Positions 23,032 through 33,057 of a DNA stretch of 64,000 bases are shown piece after piece. The notes beneath the pieces are model-generated. The model saw nothing but the letters and a program-made list of their open reading frames with translations. It did no database searches and was not told the DNA's origin. Within the stretch, counting starts at the first letter, position 1; each line of letters starts with the position of its first letter. The stretch is from a bacterium (GTDB lineage Bacteria; Bacillota; Clostridia; Lachnospirales; Lachnospiraceae). The stretch is taken from NCBI GenBank assembly GCA_022774325.1, contig JALFNN010000045.1, positions 1 through 64,000 on the forward strand, read 5' to 3'. The translations under genes and the position numbers were made by a program.

Positions 23032-26000
23032 TTATTCTTCAATCAATTCATGAATATCTGCAATAATCTGTTTTACATTTTCGAGAACCTGTTCATCTTT
23101 CTCCTTCTTTGTCTTCCGAAGCTTCCTATATATGAAATACGGATTTACATCGACTTTGAAAGTGAGAGTACCTTTATACTTATCCAAAAGCACCGGAATC
23201 TTCTGGGCCGATACTTTTGCCTTCTCGTACATGGTAAATTGATAATCTTCCCCTTTTTGCTCGATTGCAATAATATAAGAGCTGTGCGCAAAAGCTTTGA
23301 TCTGTGCGATAGTCAAAAGCTGCTGTACTTTTTTCGGCGGTTCCCCGAACCGGTCAATCAGTTCTTCCAGCATATCTTCCCGTTCTTCCTCCGTCTCGAT
23401 GGCTGCGATTCGCTTATAAATATCCAGCTTCTGATATTCATTCGGGATATAAGTCGGCGGAATAAATGCATCGATGTTCAGATCGATCGTCGTTGTATAC
23501 GTATCTTCCGGAATTTCTCCTTTTTGCTGACGAACCGCCTCATTCAGCATTTTGCAGTAGAGATCGTATCCAACTGCCTCCATGTGCCCGTGCTGCTCCT
23601 CACCCAGGAGATTTCCGGCGCCTCGGATTTCCAGATCCCTCATGGCAATCTTCACTCCGGAACCCAGGTCTGTGAATTCCCGGATGGCTGCAAGCCTTTT
23701 TTCTGCCACTTCTTTCAGAAGCTTATCCCGTTTATACAAAAGGAAAGCATATGCCATCCGATTCGAGCGTCCAACACGCCCTCGAAGCTGATAAAGCTGG
23801 GACAATCCCATCCGGTCGGCATCGTGGATAATGATGGTATTTACATTCGAAATATCCAGTCCCGTTTCAATGATGGTTGTAGAAATCAATACGTCAATCT
23901 CTCCATTAATGAAATCGTACATAATGTGTTCCAGCTGATGTTCCCGCATCTGTCCATGTGCAAACGCAACATTTGCTTCCGGCACCAATGCCTGGATTCT
24001 GGCTGTCATATCGGCGATGTCTTTGACCCGATTATATACATAATACACCTGTCCCTGTCTGGATAATTCTCTCTGGATGGCTTCCCGCACCATCTCGTCA
24101 TTGTATTCCATCACATAGGTCTGGATCGGCATCCGGTCCATAGGGGCCTCTTCCAGAACACTCATATCACGAATCCCGATCAGGCTCATATGAAGTGTTC
24201 GCGGAATCGGGGTAGCAGTCAGTGTCAGAACATCCACATTTTCTTTCAATTTTTTGATTTTTTCTTTGTGCTGTACTCCAAAACGCTGTTCTTCATCAAT
24301 AATCAGAAGCCCCAGATCCTTAAACTGAACATCCTTACTCAGCACACGATGTGTTCCGATCAGGACATCGACCTGGCCTTTCGTCAGATCCGTCAGAGTT
24401 TTTTTCTGTTCCGCCGGTGTACGGAAACGACAGAGAAGATCTACGCGAACAGGGAATTCCTTCATTCTCTGCACAAAAGTATTATAATGCTGCTGTGCCA
24501 GAATCGTTGTCGGGACAAGGTAAACAACCTGCTTTCCGTCCTGCACAGCCTTAAAAGCTGCCCGGATCGCGATCTCCGTTTTCCCGAATCCGACATCTCC
24601 GCAAATCAGGCGATCCATGATCTTCGGGCTTTCCATGTCGCGTTTCGTGGCCTCAATAGCCATAAGCTGGTCTTCTGTCTCCTCAAACGGGAACATTTCC
24701 TCAAATTCTTTCTGCCACACCGTGTCCTTCTCGTAGACAAATCCTTCCTTCTCCTGACGTGCAGCATACAGTTCCACAAGGTCCTTTGCAATCTGCTGTA
24801 CAGCCCCTTTTACTCTTGTCTTTGTCTTCTTCCATTCCTGTCCGCCAAGACGATTCAGCTTCGGCTTCTTTGCGTCTGCACTTGCATATTTCTGAATCAG
24901 GTCAAGCTGTGTAGCAAGAATATAAAGATTTCCTCCATCAGCATAAGAAATCTTCATATAATCTTTCGTAACTTTATCTACTTCAATTTTCTCAATCCCC
25001 CGGTAAATTCCAAGTCCATGGTTTTCATGAACCACATAATCCCCCGGTTTTAGGTCAGAAAAATTCTGTATTTTCTGTCCATCATAACTTTTTCGTTTCT
25101 TTTTCTTTTTTGTTTTCCCAAAAATATCCGTTTCAGAAATTACCACAAATTTAATCATCGAATATTCGTAACCGACCGCGGCATGCCCATAGCATACCAT
25201 GATTTCTCCCGGAAGCACTTCTCTCATGGGATCCTCATTATAATAACTGCTGAGGTCATAATCTCTCAGATCTTCCGCCAGACGTTTTGCCCTTGTTCTC
25301 GAACCGGAAAGCAGAATGACTCGATATCCATTCCTCTTCAGCCGCTTTAAATCATGGGTCAGCATCTCGAAACTGTTATTATAAGGATTCACACTCTGGG
25401 TCTGTAAATGGAATTGTTCTTTTACTAAAAACGGCTTACATTTATTCTCCAGTGCACACATTCCGACAGAGCAAAAATGATTTAATTTCTTAACCACTTC
25501 TTCTGTCGTATAAAACAATGGTTCCGGCGTACCTTCCCTGTCCTCATTGTCCGCCAGAGCGCGCATCTTTCGTGCATTCACAACTTCTTCTTCAATTCTC
25601 GTTCCCGCCTCGATTAGGCGAACCGGTTCATCAAGAAACAAATTCGTATTTTTAACATTAAAATAATCTATGAAAGAAACGGAATTATTGTCACTTTTCA
25701 ATTCTTCAGATGGGTAGATCACAATCCGTTCCAGATTCTCTACTGAACGCTGGCTGTCCACATCAAAAGTCCGGATCGAATCCACTTCATCTCCCCAGAA
25801 TTCAATACGTATCGGCAGTTCTTCCGTCAACGGATAGATATCCAGAATTCCTCCCCGTACTGCGAACTGTCCGGGTCCTTCTACCTGAACTTCCCTCTCA
25901 TAGCCCAGCTGTGCAATCTTTCTGGTAAGCTCTTCAAACCTATATTCTCTTCCATTTTCTACAGTGAGAATACACGCTTCAATCTCTTCAATCGGCATCA

Positions 26001-26397
26001 GAAAATCCATCAACGCGTCAAAAGTCGTTATGATACTGGCTGATTTTTCTTCACTGCCCGCTTCATTCGATTCGATCAGTCTCTGAACGACTTCCATACG
26101 CTGTTTGATCAGAAGTTTCCCGTGGATGTCCGCCTGATAAAATAACAGGTCTTTTGCCGGATAATAACAGACATTCTCATCAAGGAAACGGTATTCCTCG
26201 TACATCTGTTTTGCCTTTTCTTCATTAGAAAGAACGATGAGTGTGCAAGGGCAGCCATCGCTAAGCGCATAAATCATATGAGTTTTTTGTGAAGTCACAC
26301 ATCCTGATAGCAGCAGCATTCCCGGTTTTTTCCGTTTCTCTTTGTATATTTCCTCAAACTCTGCCAATTCTCTCAGAGGGGCTGTAAATGCTTTCAT
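23032..26397 (-). CDS. mfd: Transcription-repair coupling factor
   Basis: 1121 residues from the ATG at 26397, with AAGGAG 9 nt upstream (a TTG 30 nt earlier is the alternative). Mfd removes RNA polymerase stalled at DNA lesions and recruits UvrA. The order of domains is normal: UvrB-like N-terminus (residues 1-350), the RNA-polymerase-interacting CarD-like region ([19 protein letters not shown], about 480), the RecG-like translocase with Walker [12 protein letters not shown] and DEEQRFG, motif [11 protein letters not shown], and the C-terminal TRCF domain. It follows pth with a 38-bp gap. Confidence 0.96.
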   Translation of the reverse strand: MKAFTAPLRELAEFEEIYKEKRKKPGMLLLSGCVTSQKTHMIYALSDGCPCTLIVLSNEEKAKQMYEEYRFLDENVCYYPAKDLLFYQADIHGKLLIKQRMEVVQRLIESNEAGSEEKSASIITTFDALMDFLMPIEEIEACILTVENGREYRFEELTRKIAQLGYEREVQVEGPGQFAVRGGILDIYPLTEELPIRIEFWGDEVDSIRTFDVDSQRSVENLERIVIYPSEELKSDNNSVSFIDYFNVKNTNLFLDEPVRLIEAGTRIEEEVVNARKMRALADNEDREGTPEPLFYTTEEVVKKLNHFCSVGMCALENKCKPFLVKEQFHLQTQSVNPYNNSFEMLTHDLKRLKRNGYRVILLSGSRTRAKRLAEDLRDYDLSSYYNEDPMREVLPGEIMVCYGHAAVGYEYSMIKFVVISETDIFGKTKKKKKRKSYDGQKIQNFSDLKPGDYVVHENHGLGIYRGIEKIEVDKVTKDYMKISYADGGNLYILATQLDLIQKYASADAKKPKLNRLGGQEWKKTKTRVKGAVQQIAKDLVELYAARQEKEGFVYEKDTVWQKEFEEMFPFEETEDQLMAIEATKRDMESPKIMDRLICGDVGFGKTEIAIRAAFKAVQDGKQVVYLVPTTILAQQHYNTFVQRMKEFPVRVDLLCRFRTPAEQKKTLTDLTKGQVDVLIGTHRVLSKDVQFKDLGLLIIDEEQRFGVQHKEKIKKLKENVDVLTLTATPIPRTLHMSLIGIRDMSVLEEAPMDRMPIQTYVMEYNDEMVREAIQRELSRQGQVYYVYNRVKDIADMTARIQALVPEANVAFAHGQMREHQLEHIMYDFINGEIDVLISTTIIETGLDISNVNTIIIHDADRMGLSQLYQLRGRVGRSNRMAYAFLLYKRDKLLKEVAEKRLAAIREFTDLGSGVKIAMRDLEIRGAGNLLGEEQHGHMEAVGYDLYCKMLNEAVRQQKGEIPEDTYTTTIDLNIDAFIPPTYIPNEYQKLDIYKRIAAIETEEEREDMLEELIDRFGEPPKKVQQLLTIAQIKAFAHSSYIIAIEQKGEDYQFTMYEKAKVSAQKIPVLLDKYKGTLTFKVDVNPYFIYRKLRKTKKEKDEQVLENVKQIIADIHELIEE

Positions 26398-26435
26398 TTC
26401 CAATTGCTCCTTATTCTTTCTAAGCAAGGATCATT

Positions 26436-27017
26436 TTATTCATTATCCTTACGTTTCCTGTTATACTTGTTCATAGCCTGATCGATTTCTCCAGCTGTGA
26501 TCATAGCCACCGCTTCCGCAGCACACTCAAAGCCTTCTTTTATCAATTCCCGCTCTTCTTTTGAAAAACGGCCGAGCACATAATCTGCCAGATCGTATCC
26601 TTTCGGTTTTTCTCCGACTCCGACTTTAATCCGCTGGAAAACAGAAGTCCCCAGATTTGCTATAATGTTCTTTATTCCATTATGCCCACCCGCACTTCCT
26701 TTCTTACGGATTCGGAGCTGTCCCACATCCAGGCTGATATCATCAAAAATAATCAGCAGTTCCGTTTCCGGATCCACTTTGTAATACTCGACCAGGCTTC
26801 TTACGCTTTCCCCACTCAGATTCATATAGGTCTGTGGTTTTGCCAGGATCACTTTCTGCCCGCCAATGATTCCCTTTCCAATGTACGCTCTGTGTTTTTT
26901 TGTATCTACAGCTATATTATATTTTTCCGCAAGCAGATCTATCACATCAAATCCAACATTGTGTCGTGTTCCCTGATATTTATCATCCGGGTTTCCAAGT
27001 CCAACTATAACCAACAT
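26436..27017 (-). CDS. pth: Peptidyl-tRNA hydrolase
   Basis: 193 residues from the ATG at 27017 with GAGGTG upstream. It releases peptides from tRNAs that drop off the ribosome. VGLGNPDDKYQGTRHNVGFD contains the catalytic histidine, and KPQTYMNLSG and GSAGGHNGIKNI are the other two signatures. Pairing with mfd downstream is the conserved clostridial and bacillar order. Confidence 0.96.
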   Translation of the reverse strand: MLVIVGLGNPDDKYQGTRHNVGFDVIDLLAEKYNIAVDTKKHRAYIGKGIIGGQKVILAKPQTYMNLSGESVRSLVEYYKVDPETELLIIFDDISLDVGQLRIRKKGSAGGHNGIKNIIANLGTSVFQRIKVGVGEKPKGYDLADYVLGRFSKEERELIKEGFECAAEAVAMITAGEIDQAMNKYNRKRKDNE

Positions 27018-27169
27018 TTTAATCACCTCTGCATTTTTCTTGCTTTATGATACCAGACACTTTCTTTTTTGTCACGCCATAGAATGCATATTTTCCTGCA
27101 TTCATTCATATATTGTGTTAAACAGCATGCAACTGGATATTCAAAAAGAAATGTATTTGGGGGGTTTTC

Positions 27170-27601
27170 ATGAGTTCCAAAACCAAAATCATCGTCTTGC
27201 ACATGAAAGAAATTATTTATACAGCAGTATTTGCTGTTTTCGGCATTTTGATCCTATGCCTGCTTTTCTTTATGTTTTCTTCTGGGAATGGCAAGCATAG
27301 CGATGTCCGTAAAACATATAATCCCGGTGTCTATACCTCTTCTGTTCATCTGAACAATACCGATTTGAATGTAGAAGTTGCTGTGGATGAGACCCGGATC
27401 CAGTCCATACGAATCAGCAATCTGGATGAATCTGTTGCTGCCATGTATCCTCTTCTTCAACCGGCAATCGAAGAGATTGCCCAACAGATCTGTGACACAC
27501 AATCACTTGAAAACATTGAACTGCCGTCCGACACTCCTTACACCTCACAGCTCCTCCTGAATGCCATCGACGAAGCGCTCAAAAAAGCCGTAGTTTCATG
27601 A
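27170..27601 (+). CDS. Membrane-anchored FMN-binding-domain-like protein
   Basis: 143 residues. One membrane helix (IIYTAVFAVFGILILCLLFFMF) is followed by an outside domain with the outline of FMN_bind domains: YNPGVYTSSVHLNNTDLNVEVAVD, then IQSIRISNLDES, and a final DTPYTSQLLLNAIDEALKKA. The SGAT motif that carries covalent flavin is replaced by SDTPYTS, so flavin attachment is doubtful in spite of the fold. A GGGGGG site precedes the ATG. The gene stands alone between divergent and convergent neighbours. Confidence 0.7.
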   Translation: MSSKTKIIVLHMKEIIYTAVFAVFGILILCLLFFMFSSGNGKHSDVRKTYNPGVYTSSVHLNNTDLNVEVAVDETRIQSIRISNLDESVAAMYPLLQPAIEEIAQQICDTQSLENIELPSDTPYTSQLLLNAIDEALKKAVVS

Positions 27602-27612
27602 CTACGGCTTTA
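27583..27612 (+). terminator. Terminator overlapping the stop codon of the FMN-binding-like gene
   Basis: AAAGCCGTAGT-TTCATG-ACTACGGCTTT, an 11-bp perfect stem with the stop codon in its loop and a short T-run after. Confidence 0.8.
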
Positions 27613-27654
27613 TCGGCTTTTCACCTGAAAATAACAAGAACATCTATTTTCTGA

Positions 27655-27918
27655 CTATCCTTCTACAATCAGATACTGTCCGTTCGGAAGTTCAAATACC
27701 TCAGAAGCATCTTCCAGCTCTTCATCGCTCATGCCTTCCACATCGGCTCCGCTTTCCTCAAAATATTCTCTTACTTCTCTGACAGAGTCAACAATCACTG
27801 CCATACAGTCCTCCAGAAATGCCTCTGCTTCTTCCAGTGTATCAGCCACCGGTTCATCGAATAATTGTGACTGCATCTTCAAAAACGTTCTCAGGCACTC
27901 CTCATCATACTCATACAT
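27655..27918 (-). CDS. Small acidic protein of unknown function
   Basis: 87 residues, very acidic, mostly helical (EEAEAFLEDCMAVIVDSVREVREYF), ending in FELPNGQYLIVEG. No family was recognised. It has a GGGAGGG site and follows the HAD phosphatase gene by 50 bp on the same strand, so cotranscription is likely. No membrane segment or signal peptide. Confidence 0.7.
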   Translation of the reverse strand: MYEYDEECLRTFLKMQSQLFDEPVADTLEEAEAFLEDCMAVIVDSVREVREYFEESGADVEGMSDEELEDASEVFELPNGQYLIVEG

Positions 27919-27968
27919 TTCGATAACCCTCCCTTTATCTCGATCGCGCTTATATTCTGCGCTTTGTA

Positions 27969-28619
27969 TTACAGGAATCTAAGCAGCTCATCAGCGTGGT
28001 CTATGGTCACATCAACCCCTGACCTCTCCAATATCTCTTTTGATCGGAATCCCCAGTTCACACCGACCGTAAGAACCTGCGCGTTCTTCCCGGTCTGAAC
28101 GTCCACTTCTGAATCCCCCACATAGATTACTTCATCTTTCTTGATTCCAAGGTCTTTTGTAATTTCAAAAAGTCCCGCCGGATCCGGCTTCTTCGGAAAT
28201 CCGTCACGCTGTCCGCGTATCTCGTCAAACATCCCTCTGCCGAATATACTTTCAACTACGTCCACAGCCTGCTGATGCGGTTTGTTCGTAAATACTGCAA
28301 TCGCAAGCCCACGGCTCTTCAGTTCCTCAAGAAGAGAAAGAATCCCTTCATACGGTGCAACATGATACGTACACTTTTCACTGAACACTCTGCCGAATAT
28401 CTGCATTGCATCTTCGATCCTTTCAAGTTCCACATCTCCGGTTGCCCGAAGGGCACGTTCCACCAGACATCTGGCACCGTCTCCCACAAAGCCGCGACAC
28501 TGCTCACGTGAAATCATCTTCACTCCCAATTGCTTCAAAGTTTCATTTACCGAATACCACAGGGAATCCAAAGTATCTGTCAGGGTTCCATCTAAATCAA
28601 AAATACATGCCTTATACAT
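27969..28619 (-). CDS. HAD-family phosphatase, phosphoglycolate-phosphatase-like
   Basis: 216 residues. Motif I DLDGTLTDT (8-16), motif II in VFTNKPHQ, and motif III/IV in KPDPAGLFEITKDLG and YVGDSEVDVQTGKNA are complete. The helical cap (about residues 17-85) puts it in the Gph/PpaX subfamily. It probably dephosphorylates a small phosphometabolite such as phosphoglycolate or pyrophosphate; the exact substrate cannot be read from sequence. Linked to the small acidic protein downstream. Confidence 0.9.
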   Translation of the reverse strand: MYKACIFDLDGTLTDTLDSLWYSVNETLKQLGVKMISREQCRGFVGDGARCLVERALRATGDVELERIEDAMQIFGRVFSEKCTYHVAPYEGILSLLEELKSRGLAIAVFTNKPHQQAVDVVESIFGRGMFDEIRGQRDGFPKKPDPAGLFEITKDLGIKKDEVIYVGDSEVDVQTGKNAQVLTVGVNWGFRSKEILERSGVDVTIDHADELLRFL

Positions 28620-28687
28620 TGCTGCTCTCCTTTTCTATGACTATAATAGTATGAACCCTGTCAAATTTCAATATAAAATTCGATTTT

Positions 28688-29470
28688 CTATTCTGTTTTC
28701 AAATATTGACGCATCAGACGCAGTGCATTCTTTTCCAGACGGCTGACCTGCGCTTGAGAGATTCGGATTTCCCGTGCCACTTCCATCTGGGTTTTTCCCT
28801 CAAAAAAACGAAGCTGAATGATATACCTTTCTCTCTCGTCCAAATGTTCCATTGCCGCCTGCAGGGAAAGATCCTCCACCCATTTTTCCTCCCTGTTCTT
28901 TTTGTCACTGATCTGATCCATTACATAGAGCGCGTCTCCACTGTCATTATAGACCGGCTCATTCAAACTTACCGGCGCCTGGATCGCGTCCAGTGCATAG
29001 ACGATTTCTTCCTTTGATATTCCAATTTCATCCGCTATTTCCTGAACTGTAGGTTCTTTCATATTTCTTTTCATGTAATTTTCTTTCGCATAGATCGCTT
29101 TATAAGCGGTATCACGCAAGGATCTGCTGACCCGTATTGAATTATTATCCCTCATATAGCGTCGGATCTCGCCAATGATCATTGGGACTGCATATGTTGA
29201 GAATTTCACCTCCAATTCCGGATTAAAATTATTGATTGCCTTTATTAGCCCGATACAACCGATCTGGAACAGATCGTCCGGATTCTCGTTCGTGCTTCCG
29301 AAACGTTTGATCACACTGAGAACGAGGCGGAGATTTCCCTTGATATACTCTTCTTTTGCTGTCTCGTCACCTTCCTTAATTCTTGCAAACAAGGCATCTT
29401 TTTCCTCATCATTCAGAAGCGGAAGCTTTGCTGTATTTACTCCACAGATTTCAACCTTATTCAATGCCAT
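28688..29470 (-). CDS. sigG: RNA polymerase sporulation sigma factor G
   Basis: 260 residues. The forespore-specific late sigma factor. MALNKVEICGVNTAKLPLL at the start is the sigma-G signature; region 2 is [20 protein letters not shown], and region 4 ends with QMEVAREIRISQAQVSRLEK. A GGAGG site precedes the ATG. It normally follows spoIIGA-sigE; here a beta-CASP nuclease gene on the other strand lies between them. Control by sigma-F and its own product is expected from the family. Confidence 0.95.
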   Translation of the reverse strand: MALNKVEICGVNTAKLPLLNDEEKDALFARIKEGDETAKEEYIKGNLRLVLSVIKRFGSTNENPDDLFQIGCIGLIKAINNFNPELEVKFSTYAVPMIIGEIRRYMRDNNSIRVSRSLRDTAYKAIYAKENYMKRNMKEPTVQEIADEIGISKEEIVYALDAIQAPVSLNEPVYNDSGDALYVMDQISDKKNREEKWVEDLSLQAAMEHLDERERYIIQLRFFEGKTQMEVAREIRISQAQVSRLEKNALRLMRQYLKTE

Positions 29471-29643
29471 TTCAAGTATCCTCCTAACTCTTTCCAGCTA
29501 GTAGAATTTTTCTCAAAACACATTTTATTTATACAATTATAAATAAAATATTAAAAATATTAGTCCTTGACATAATAACTATTATTTTTTCTGAATTTAT
29601 AGTATAATTAAGATAATAATTCTAACGAAATGAGGTTGAGCTT

Positions 29644-31260
29644 ATGAAGCTAACATTTATCGGTGCCGCCCACGAAGTCACTGGAAGCTGTCATTATCTT
29701 GAAGCCTGTGGTAAGCATATTCTGATCGACTGTGGTCTGGAACAGGGACCTGACCTTTATGAGAACCAGGACATTCCAGTTTCACCTTCCACGATTGATT
29801 ATGTGTTGCTGACTCATGCGCATATCGATCATTCAGGAAAGCTTCCTCTCCTTGTAAAAAATGGATTTAAGGGCGACATTGTCTCTACATTTGCTTCCGC
29901 AGATCTGTGCAGCATTATGCTCCGTGACAGTGCACACATCCAGGTTGCCGAAGCTGAGTGGAGAAACAGAAAAGCACGCCGTTCAGGCGGCCCTATGTAC
30001 GAACCACTCTACGATATGCAGGATGCCCAGAATACGATCATGCTACTTGCTCCTGTAGATTACAATCAGAAAATTCAGCTGTGTGAGGGAATCGATGTCC
30101 GCTTTACAGACATAGGTCATCTACTGGGTTCCGCCTGCATAGAGATATGGATCCATGAAAATGGCGTAGAAAAGAAAATCGTTTTTTCGGGCGATGTCGG
30201 CAATATCGACCAGCCTCTCATCCGTGATCCCCAGAACGTCAGCGATGCAGATTATCTGGTCATTGAGTCTACATATGGTGATCGGATCCACGCTGCCGAG
30301 AAGCCGGATTACATTGGCGAACTCACACGGATTCTCCGTGAAACATTCGAACGTGGCGGCAATGTCGTGATTCCTTCATTTGCCGTAGGAAGAACTCAGG
30401 AGCTCCTGTATTTCTTCCGGGAGATCAAGGAGAAAAATCTTCTTCCAGAATACAGCAACTTTGAGGTCTATGTAGACAGCCCACTTGCGATCGATGCCAC
30501 GACTGTATTCCAGAAGAATACTCGTTCCTGCTTCGACGAGGAAGCTATGGCCCTCATCAATCAGGGTATAAACCCGCTCCTTTTCCCCGGGCTGAAAACG
30601 ACCATTACAAGTGAGGAATCCAAATTAATCAACTTTGATGATAAGCCAAAGGTGATTCTCTCTGCTTCCGGTATGTGTGAAGCAGGTCGTATTCGCCACC
30701 ATCTGAAGCATAATCTATGGCGAAGAGAATGCACTGTCCTTTTTGTAGGATATCAGGCAGAAGGCACTCTGGGGCGAAAGCTTGTAGAAGGAGCCGACTG
30801 CGTGAAGCTGTTCGGCGAGAACATCGAAGTAAATGCTCATATCGAAATTCTCCAGGGAATCAGCGGTCATGCTGATATGAACGGACTCCTTAACTGGTTA
30901 GATGGATTCTCCAAAAAACCTTCACACGTTTTTGTGGTTCATGGTGAAGATGCAGTAACGGATTCTTTTGCTCATACTATTACCGACCGGTTCCACATAC
31001 CTGCATTTGCACCTTATTCCGGAGGCGCTGTAGATCTTGCAACCGATACCATCTTAAGCCCCGGAATCAAGATCCCCAAAAAGGCAGTCGAAAAACCTGC
31101 AAGGCAGCGTGCATCTGCTGCATTCGGGCGAGTGGTTGCCGCAGCGAAACGTCTCATGGATGTTGTGCTTAAGAACGAAGGTCTCGCCAATAAAGACCTT
31201 GCAAAATTTGAAACCCAGATTCAAAATCTGGCAGATAAATGGGACAGAGATGATGTTTAA
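29644..31260 (+). CDS. Metallo-beta-lactamase / beta-CASP ribonuclease
   Basis: 538 residues. HAHIDHSG (58-65) is the HxHxDH zinc motif; GHLLGSACIEIW, FSGDVGNID, the beta-CASP region (FAVGRTQELLYF to SASGMCEAGRIRHHL) and a C-terminal RMMBL segment with SGHADMNGL follow in order. This is the YsyA/CPSF-73-like group rather than RNase J, and it acts as an RNA endo/exonuclease. The tail (AAFGRVVAAAKRLMDVVLKNEGLAN) adds about 60 residues. It starts MKLTFIGAAHEVTGS with a GAGG site. Confidence 0.85.
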   Translation: MKLTFIGAAHEVTGSCHYLEACGKHILIDCGLEQGPDLYENQDIPVSPSTIDYVLLTHAHIDHSGKLPLLVKNGFKGDIVSTFASADLCSIMLRDSAHIQVAEAEWRNRKARRSGGPMYEPLYDMQDAQNTIMLLAPVDYNQKIQLCEGIDVRFTDIGHLLGSACIEIWIHENGVEKKIVFSGDVGNIDQPLIRDPQNVSDADYLVIESTYGDRIHAAEKPDYIGELTRILRETFERGGNVVIPSFAVGRTQELLYFFREIKEKNLLPEYSNFEVYVDSPLAIDATTVFQKNTRSCFDEEAMALINQGINPLLFPGLKTTITSEESKLINFDDKPKVILSASGMCEAGRIRHHLKHNLWRRECTVLFVGYQAEGTLGRKLVEGADCVKLFGENIEVNAHIEILQGISGHADMNGLLNWLDGFSKKPSHVFVVHGEDAVTDSFAHTITDRFHIPAFAPYSGGAVDLATDTILSPGIKIPKKAVEKPARQRASAAFGRVVAAAKRLMDVVLKNEGLANKDLAKFETQIQNLADKWDRDDV

Positions 31261-31276
31261 TCATCTCTGTTTTTTT
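31245..31276 (+). terminator. Terminator of the beta-CASP nuclease gene
   Basis: CAGAGATGAT-GTTTA-ATCATCTCTG with a run of seven T residues; it contains the stop codon of the nuclease gene and runs up to the sigE stop codon. Confidence 0.85.
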
Positions 31277-32012
31277 ATTCATAGCGCACCATTTCTCTGC
31301 GCAGCCTCTGCATAATTTTCTTTTCCAGACGCGAAATATAAGATTGAGAAATTCCAAGCATATCAGCCACTTCCTTCTGCGTTTTTTCCTCACCTCCCGG
31401 CATTCCCAGGCCAAACCTCATCTGCACGATGGTTCTCTCTCTGCTGGAAAGGCGGCTGACGGCCCGAAACAACACTTTTTTCTCCGCTTCATTTTCCATA
31501 TCACGGTAGATCGTATCTTCTTCTGTTCCGAGAATATCGGAAAGCAGCAACTCATTTCCATCCCAATCCACATTCAGCGGCTCATCGATGGAAACCTCCA
31601 TCCTGGTCTTATTATTTCTGCGCAGGTACATGAGAATCTCATTTTCTATGCAACGTGAGGCATAAGTTGCCAGCTTGATCTTTTTATCCGGATTAAACGT
31701 GTTGATTGCCTTAATAAGTCCGATCGTTCCGATCGAGATCAGATCCTCGACACCGACTCCTGTATTGTCGAATTTCTTGGCAATGTAGACGACCAGACGC
31801 AGATTATGCTCGATCAGCAGCTTCCTTGCCTTTTCTTCCGTCTCTGTTCCCAGCGCTTCAATCGCCTTCGCTTCTTCCTCTGCTTCCAACGGAGCCGGAA
31901 GAATATCCGAGCCGCCGATATAGTGTACATCTTTTGTCTCCGGAAACAAAAATGTCCGGAACGTGGGTACCATTTTTAATTTAAACTGGTTTGGAACTGC
32001 AACTTTTATCAT
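31275..32012 (-). CDS. sigE: RNA polymerase sporulation sigma factor E (pro-sigma-E)
   Basis: 245 residues from the ATG at 32012 with GGAGGAG upstream. The mother-cell early sigma factor. Region 2 ([35 protein letters not shown]) and region 4 ([23 protein letters not shown]) are nearly canonical. The basic N-terminus up to DVHYIGGS is the pro-sequence; cleavage in Bacillus occurs just before the YIGG-type segment, here around His30-Tyr31. The protease that cuts it, SpoIIGA, is encoded 14 bp upstream. Confidence 0.96.
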   Translation of the reverse strand: MIKVAVPNQFKLKMVPTFRTFLFPETKDVHYIGGSDILPAPLEAEEEAKAIEALGTETEEKARKLLIEHNLRLVVYIAKKFDNTGVGVEDLISIGTIGLIKAINTFNPDKKIKLATYASRCIENEILMYLRRNNKTRMEVSIDEPLNVDWDGNELLLSDILGTEEDTIYRDMENEAEKKVLFRAVSRLSSRERTIVQMRFGLGMPGGEEKTQKEVADMLGISQSYISRLEKKIMQRLRREMVRYE

Positions 32013-32026
32013 CAATTTTACTCCTC

Positions 32027-32818
32027 CTAACAATCCTCGGGATGCAATATCACATCATAATTTCCATCATTAAACCGCTCCTGTGCCGAAATTCCGAACA
32101 GCGGATATTCTATGATTTTCTCGCGCTTTCCATGAATGCACATTTTATCGATGGTAAATACTGGCAATACACTTTCATTTTCCTGGATCGTGCAATAAGG
32201 AATGTATCTGATATATTGTATTTTTTCCTGTTCCGTCAATTCTTTCATTGCTTTTTTATCAATTATATGTACTGGCTTACAGCTCAGCGTATCACAAAGA
32301 CTATTTCCACTATCGATTACTGCCCGGAATGTACAAACCCTTTCCCGGAAATATAATGTCACTTTGCATCTGCTTCCCTGGAATTTCCACATCATCTCAA
32401 GAAAATCCATCACTCTGCACAGCAGATAATAGCTGCACACTGTAATCGAAAAGCAAAGTACTCCCTCCCGAAAGAATTCACCCATGTACGGCCTGACCCA
32501 TGTCATAATTCCTCCCATCAGAAAACTGACAATGTAAAGCAGGATCCATTCCCTGATAAACTCCGAAACGCATGCAGGTCTCAGCGAAACGATCAACATA
32601 CAGGAATTCACTAATAAATGCATAATCAGAATCTTGACCGCCGGATACATCGGAATACACATTAAAACACTGACCGAAAACGCTCCCGCAAATGCTCCCA
32701 ACAGCACATATCCATGTGTGGCAGTACATTTCAATGCTCTTTTTACCGCCAGGAGAATCAGATAATCCATCGAAAAATTGACCAGAAAAAATACATCTAA
32801 ATATATTTCATACTGCAC
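32027..32818 (-). CDS. spoIIGA: Sporulation sigma-E processing peptidase SpoIIGA
   Basis: 263 residues. The N-terminal half has five hydrophobic membrane helices; the C-terminal half is an aspartic-protease-like domain with DSG at 169-171 (AVIDSGNSL). SpoIIGA sits in the sporulation septum and activates pro-sigma-E after a signal from the forespore. The gene is directly followed by sigE. A long-spacer promoter with 0A-like boxes stands about 55 bp upstream. Confidence 0.94.
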   Translation of the reverse strand: MQYEIYLDVFFLVNFSMDYLILLAVKRALKCTATHGYVLLGAFAGAFSVSVLMCIPMYPAVKILIMHLLVNSCMLIVSLRPACVSEFIREWILLYIVSFLMGGIMTWVRPYMGEFFREGVLCFSITVCSYYLLCRVMDFLEMMWKFQGSRCKVTLYFRERVCTFRAVIDSGNSLCDTLSCKPVHIIDKKAMKELTEQEKIQYIRYIPYCTIQENESVLPVFTIDKMCIHGKREKIIEYPLFGISAQERFNDGNYDVILHPEDC

Positions 32819-32870
32819 GTTTTTCCCTCTTTCTTTTGAATCAAATCGATTTGGTACTCAAGCAAACCTT

Positions 32871-32972
32871 ATTATAGACAATCGTCCCCTCAGATTTTGT
32901 CAAACAGTGAGGAGCGTTCTTATTTTCACTCGACACCACTAAACACAGGAATTCGGAATGACTTTTGTCAAA
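32871..32972 (-). promoter_or_regulatory. spoIIGA promoter with long spacer and Spo0A-like boxes
   Basis: On the minus strand TTGACA (32898-32903) and TATAAT (32871-32876) are separated by 21 bp, much longer than 17. Bacillus subtilis spoIIG has the same kind of over-long spacer (22 bp) and needs Spo0A. 0A-like heptamers: TGTCAAA at 32898 and 32967 on the plus strand, and TGTCGAG on the minus strand at 32929-32935. Confidence 0.65.
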
Positions 32973-33004
32973 TTTTCACAAAAAAGGCTGTCGTATAAAT
33001 GAGC

Positions 33005-33041
33005 ATAAAAAAAGACGCAACATAAAATATGTTGCGTCTTT
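33005..33041 (-). terminator. ftsZ terminator
   Basis: AAAGACGCAACATA pairs perfectly with TATGTTGCGTCTTT around a 3-nt loop; the minus-strand transcript ends in seven U residues. It closes the mraZ-ftsZ transcript before spoIIGA. Confidence 0.9.
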
Positions 33042-33057
33042 CGACAAAAATATAAAA

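Noticed and set aside
29567-29608. TTGACA and TATAAT upstream of the beta-CASP gene as a promoter pair
   Set aside because: They are 30 bp apart, too far for sigma-A; the TATAAT alone may be used with a poor -35.
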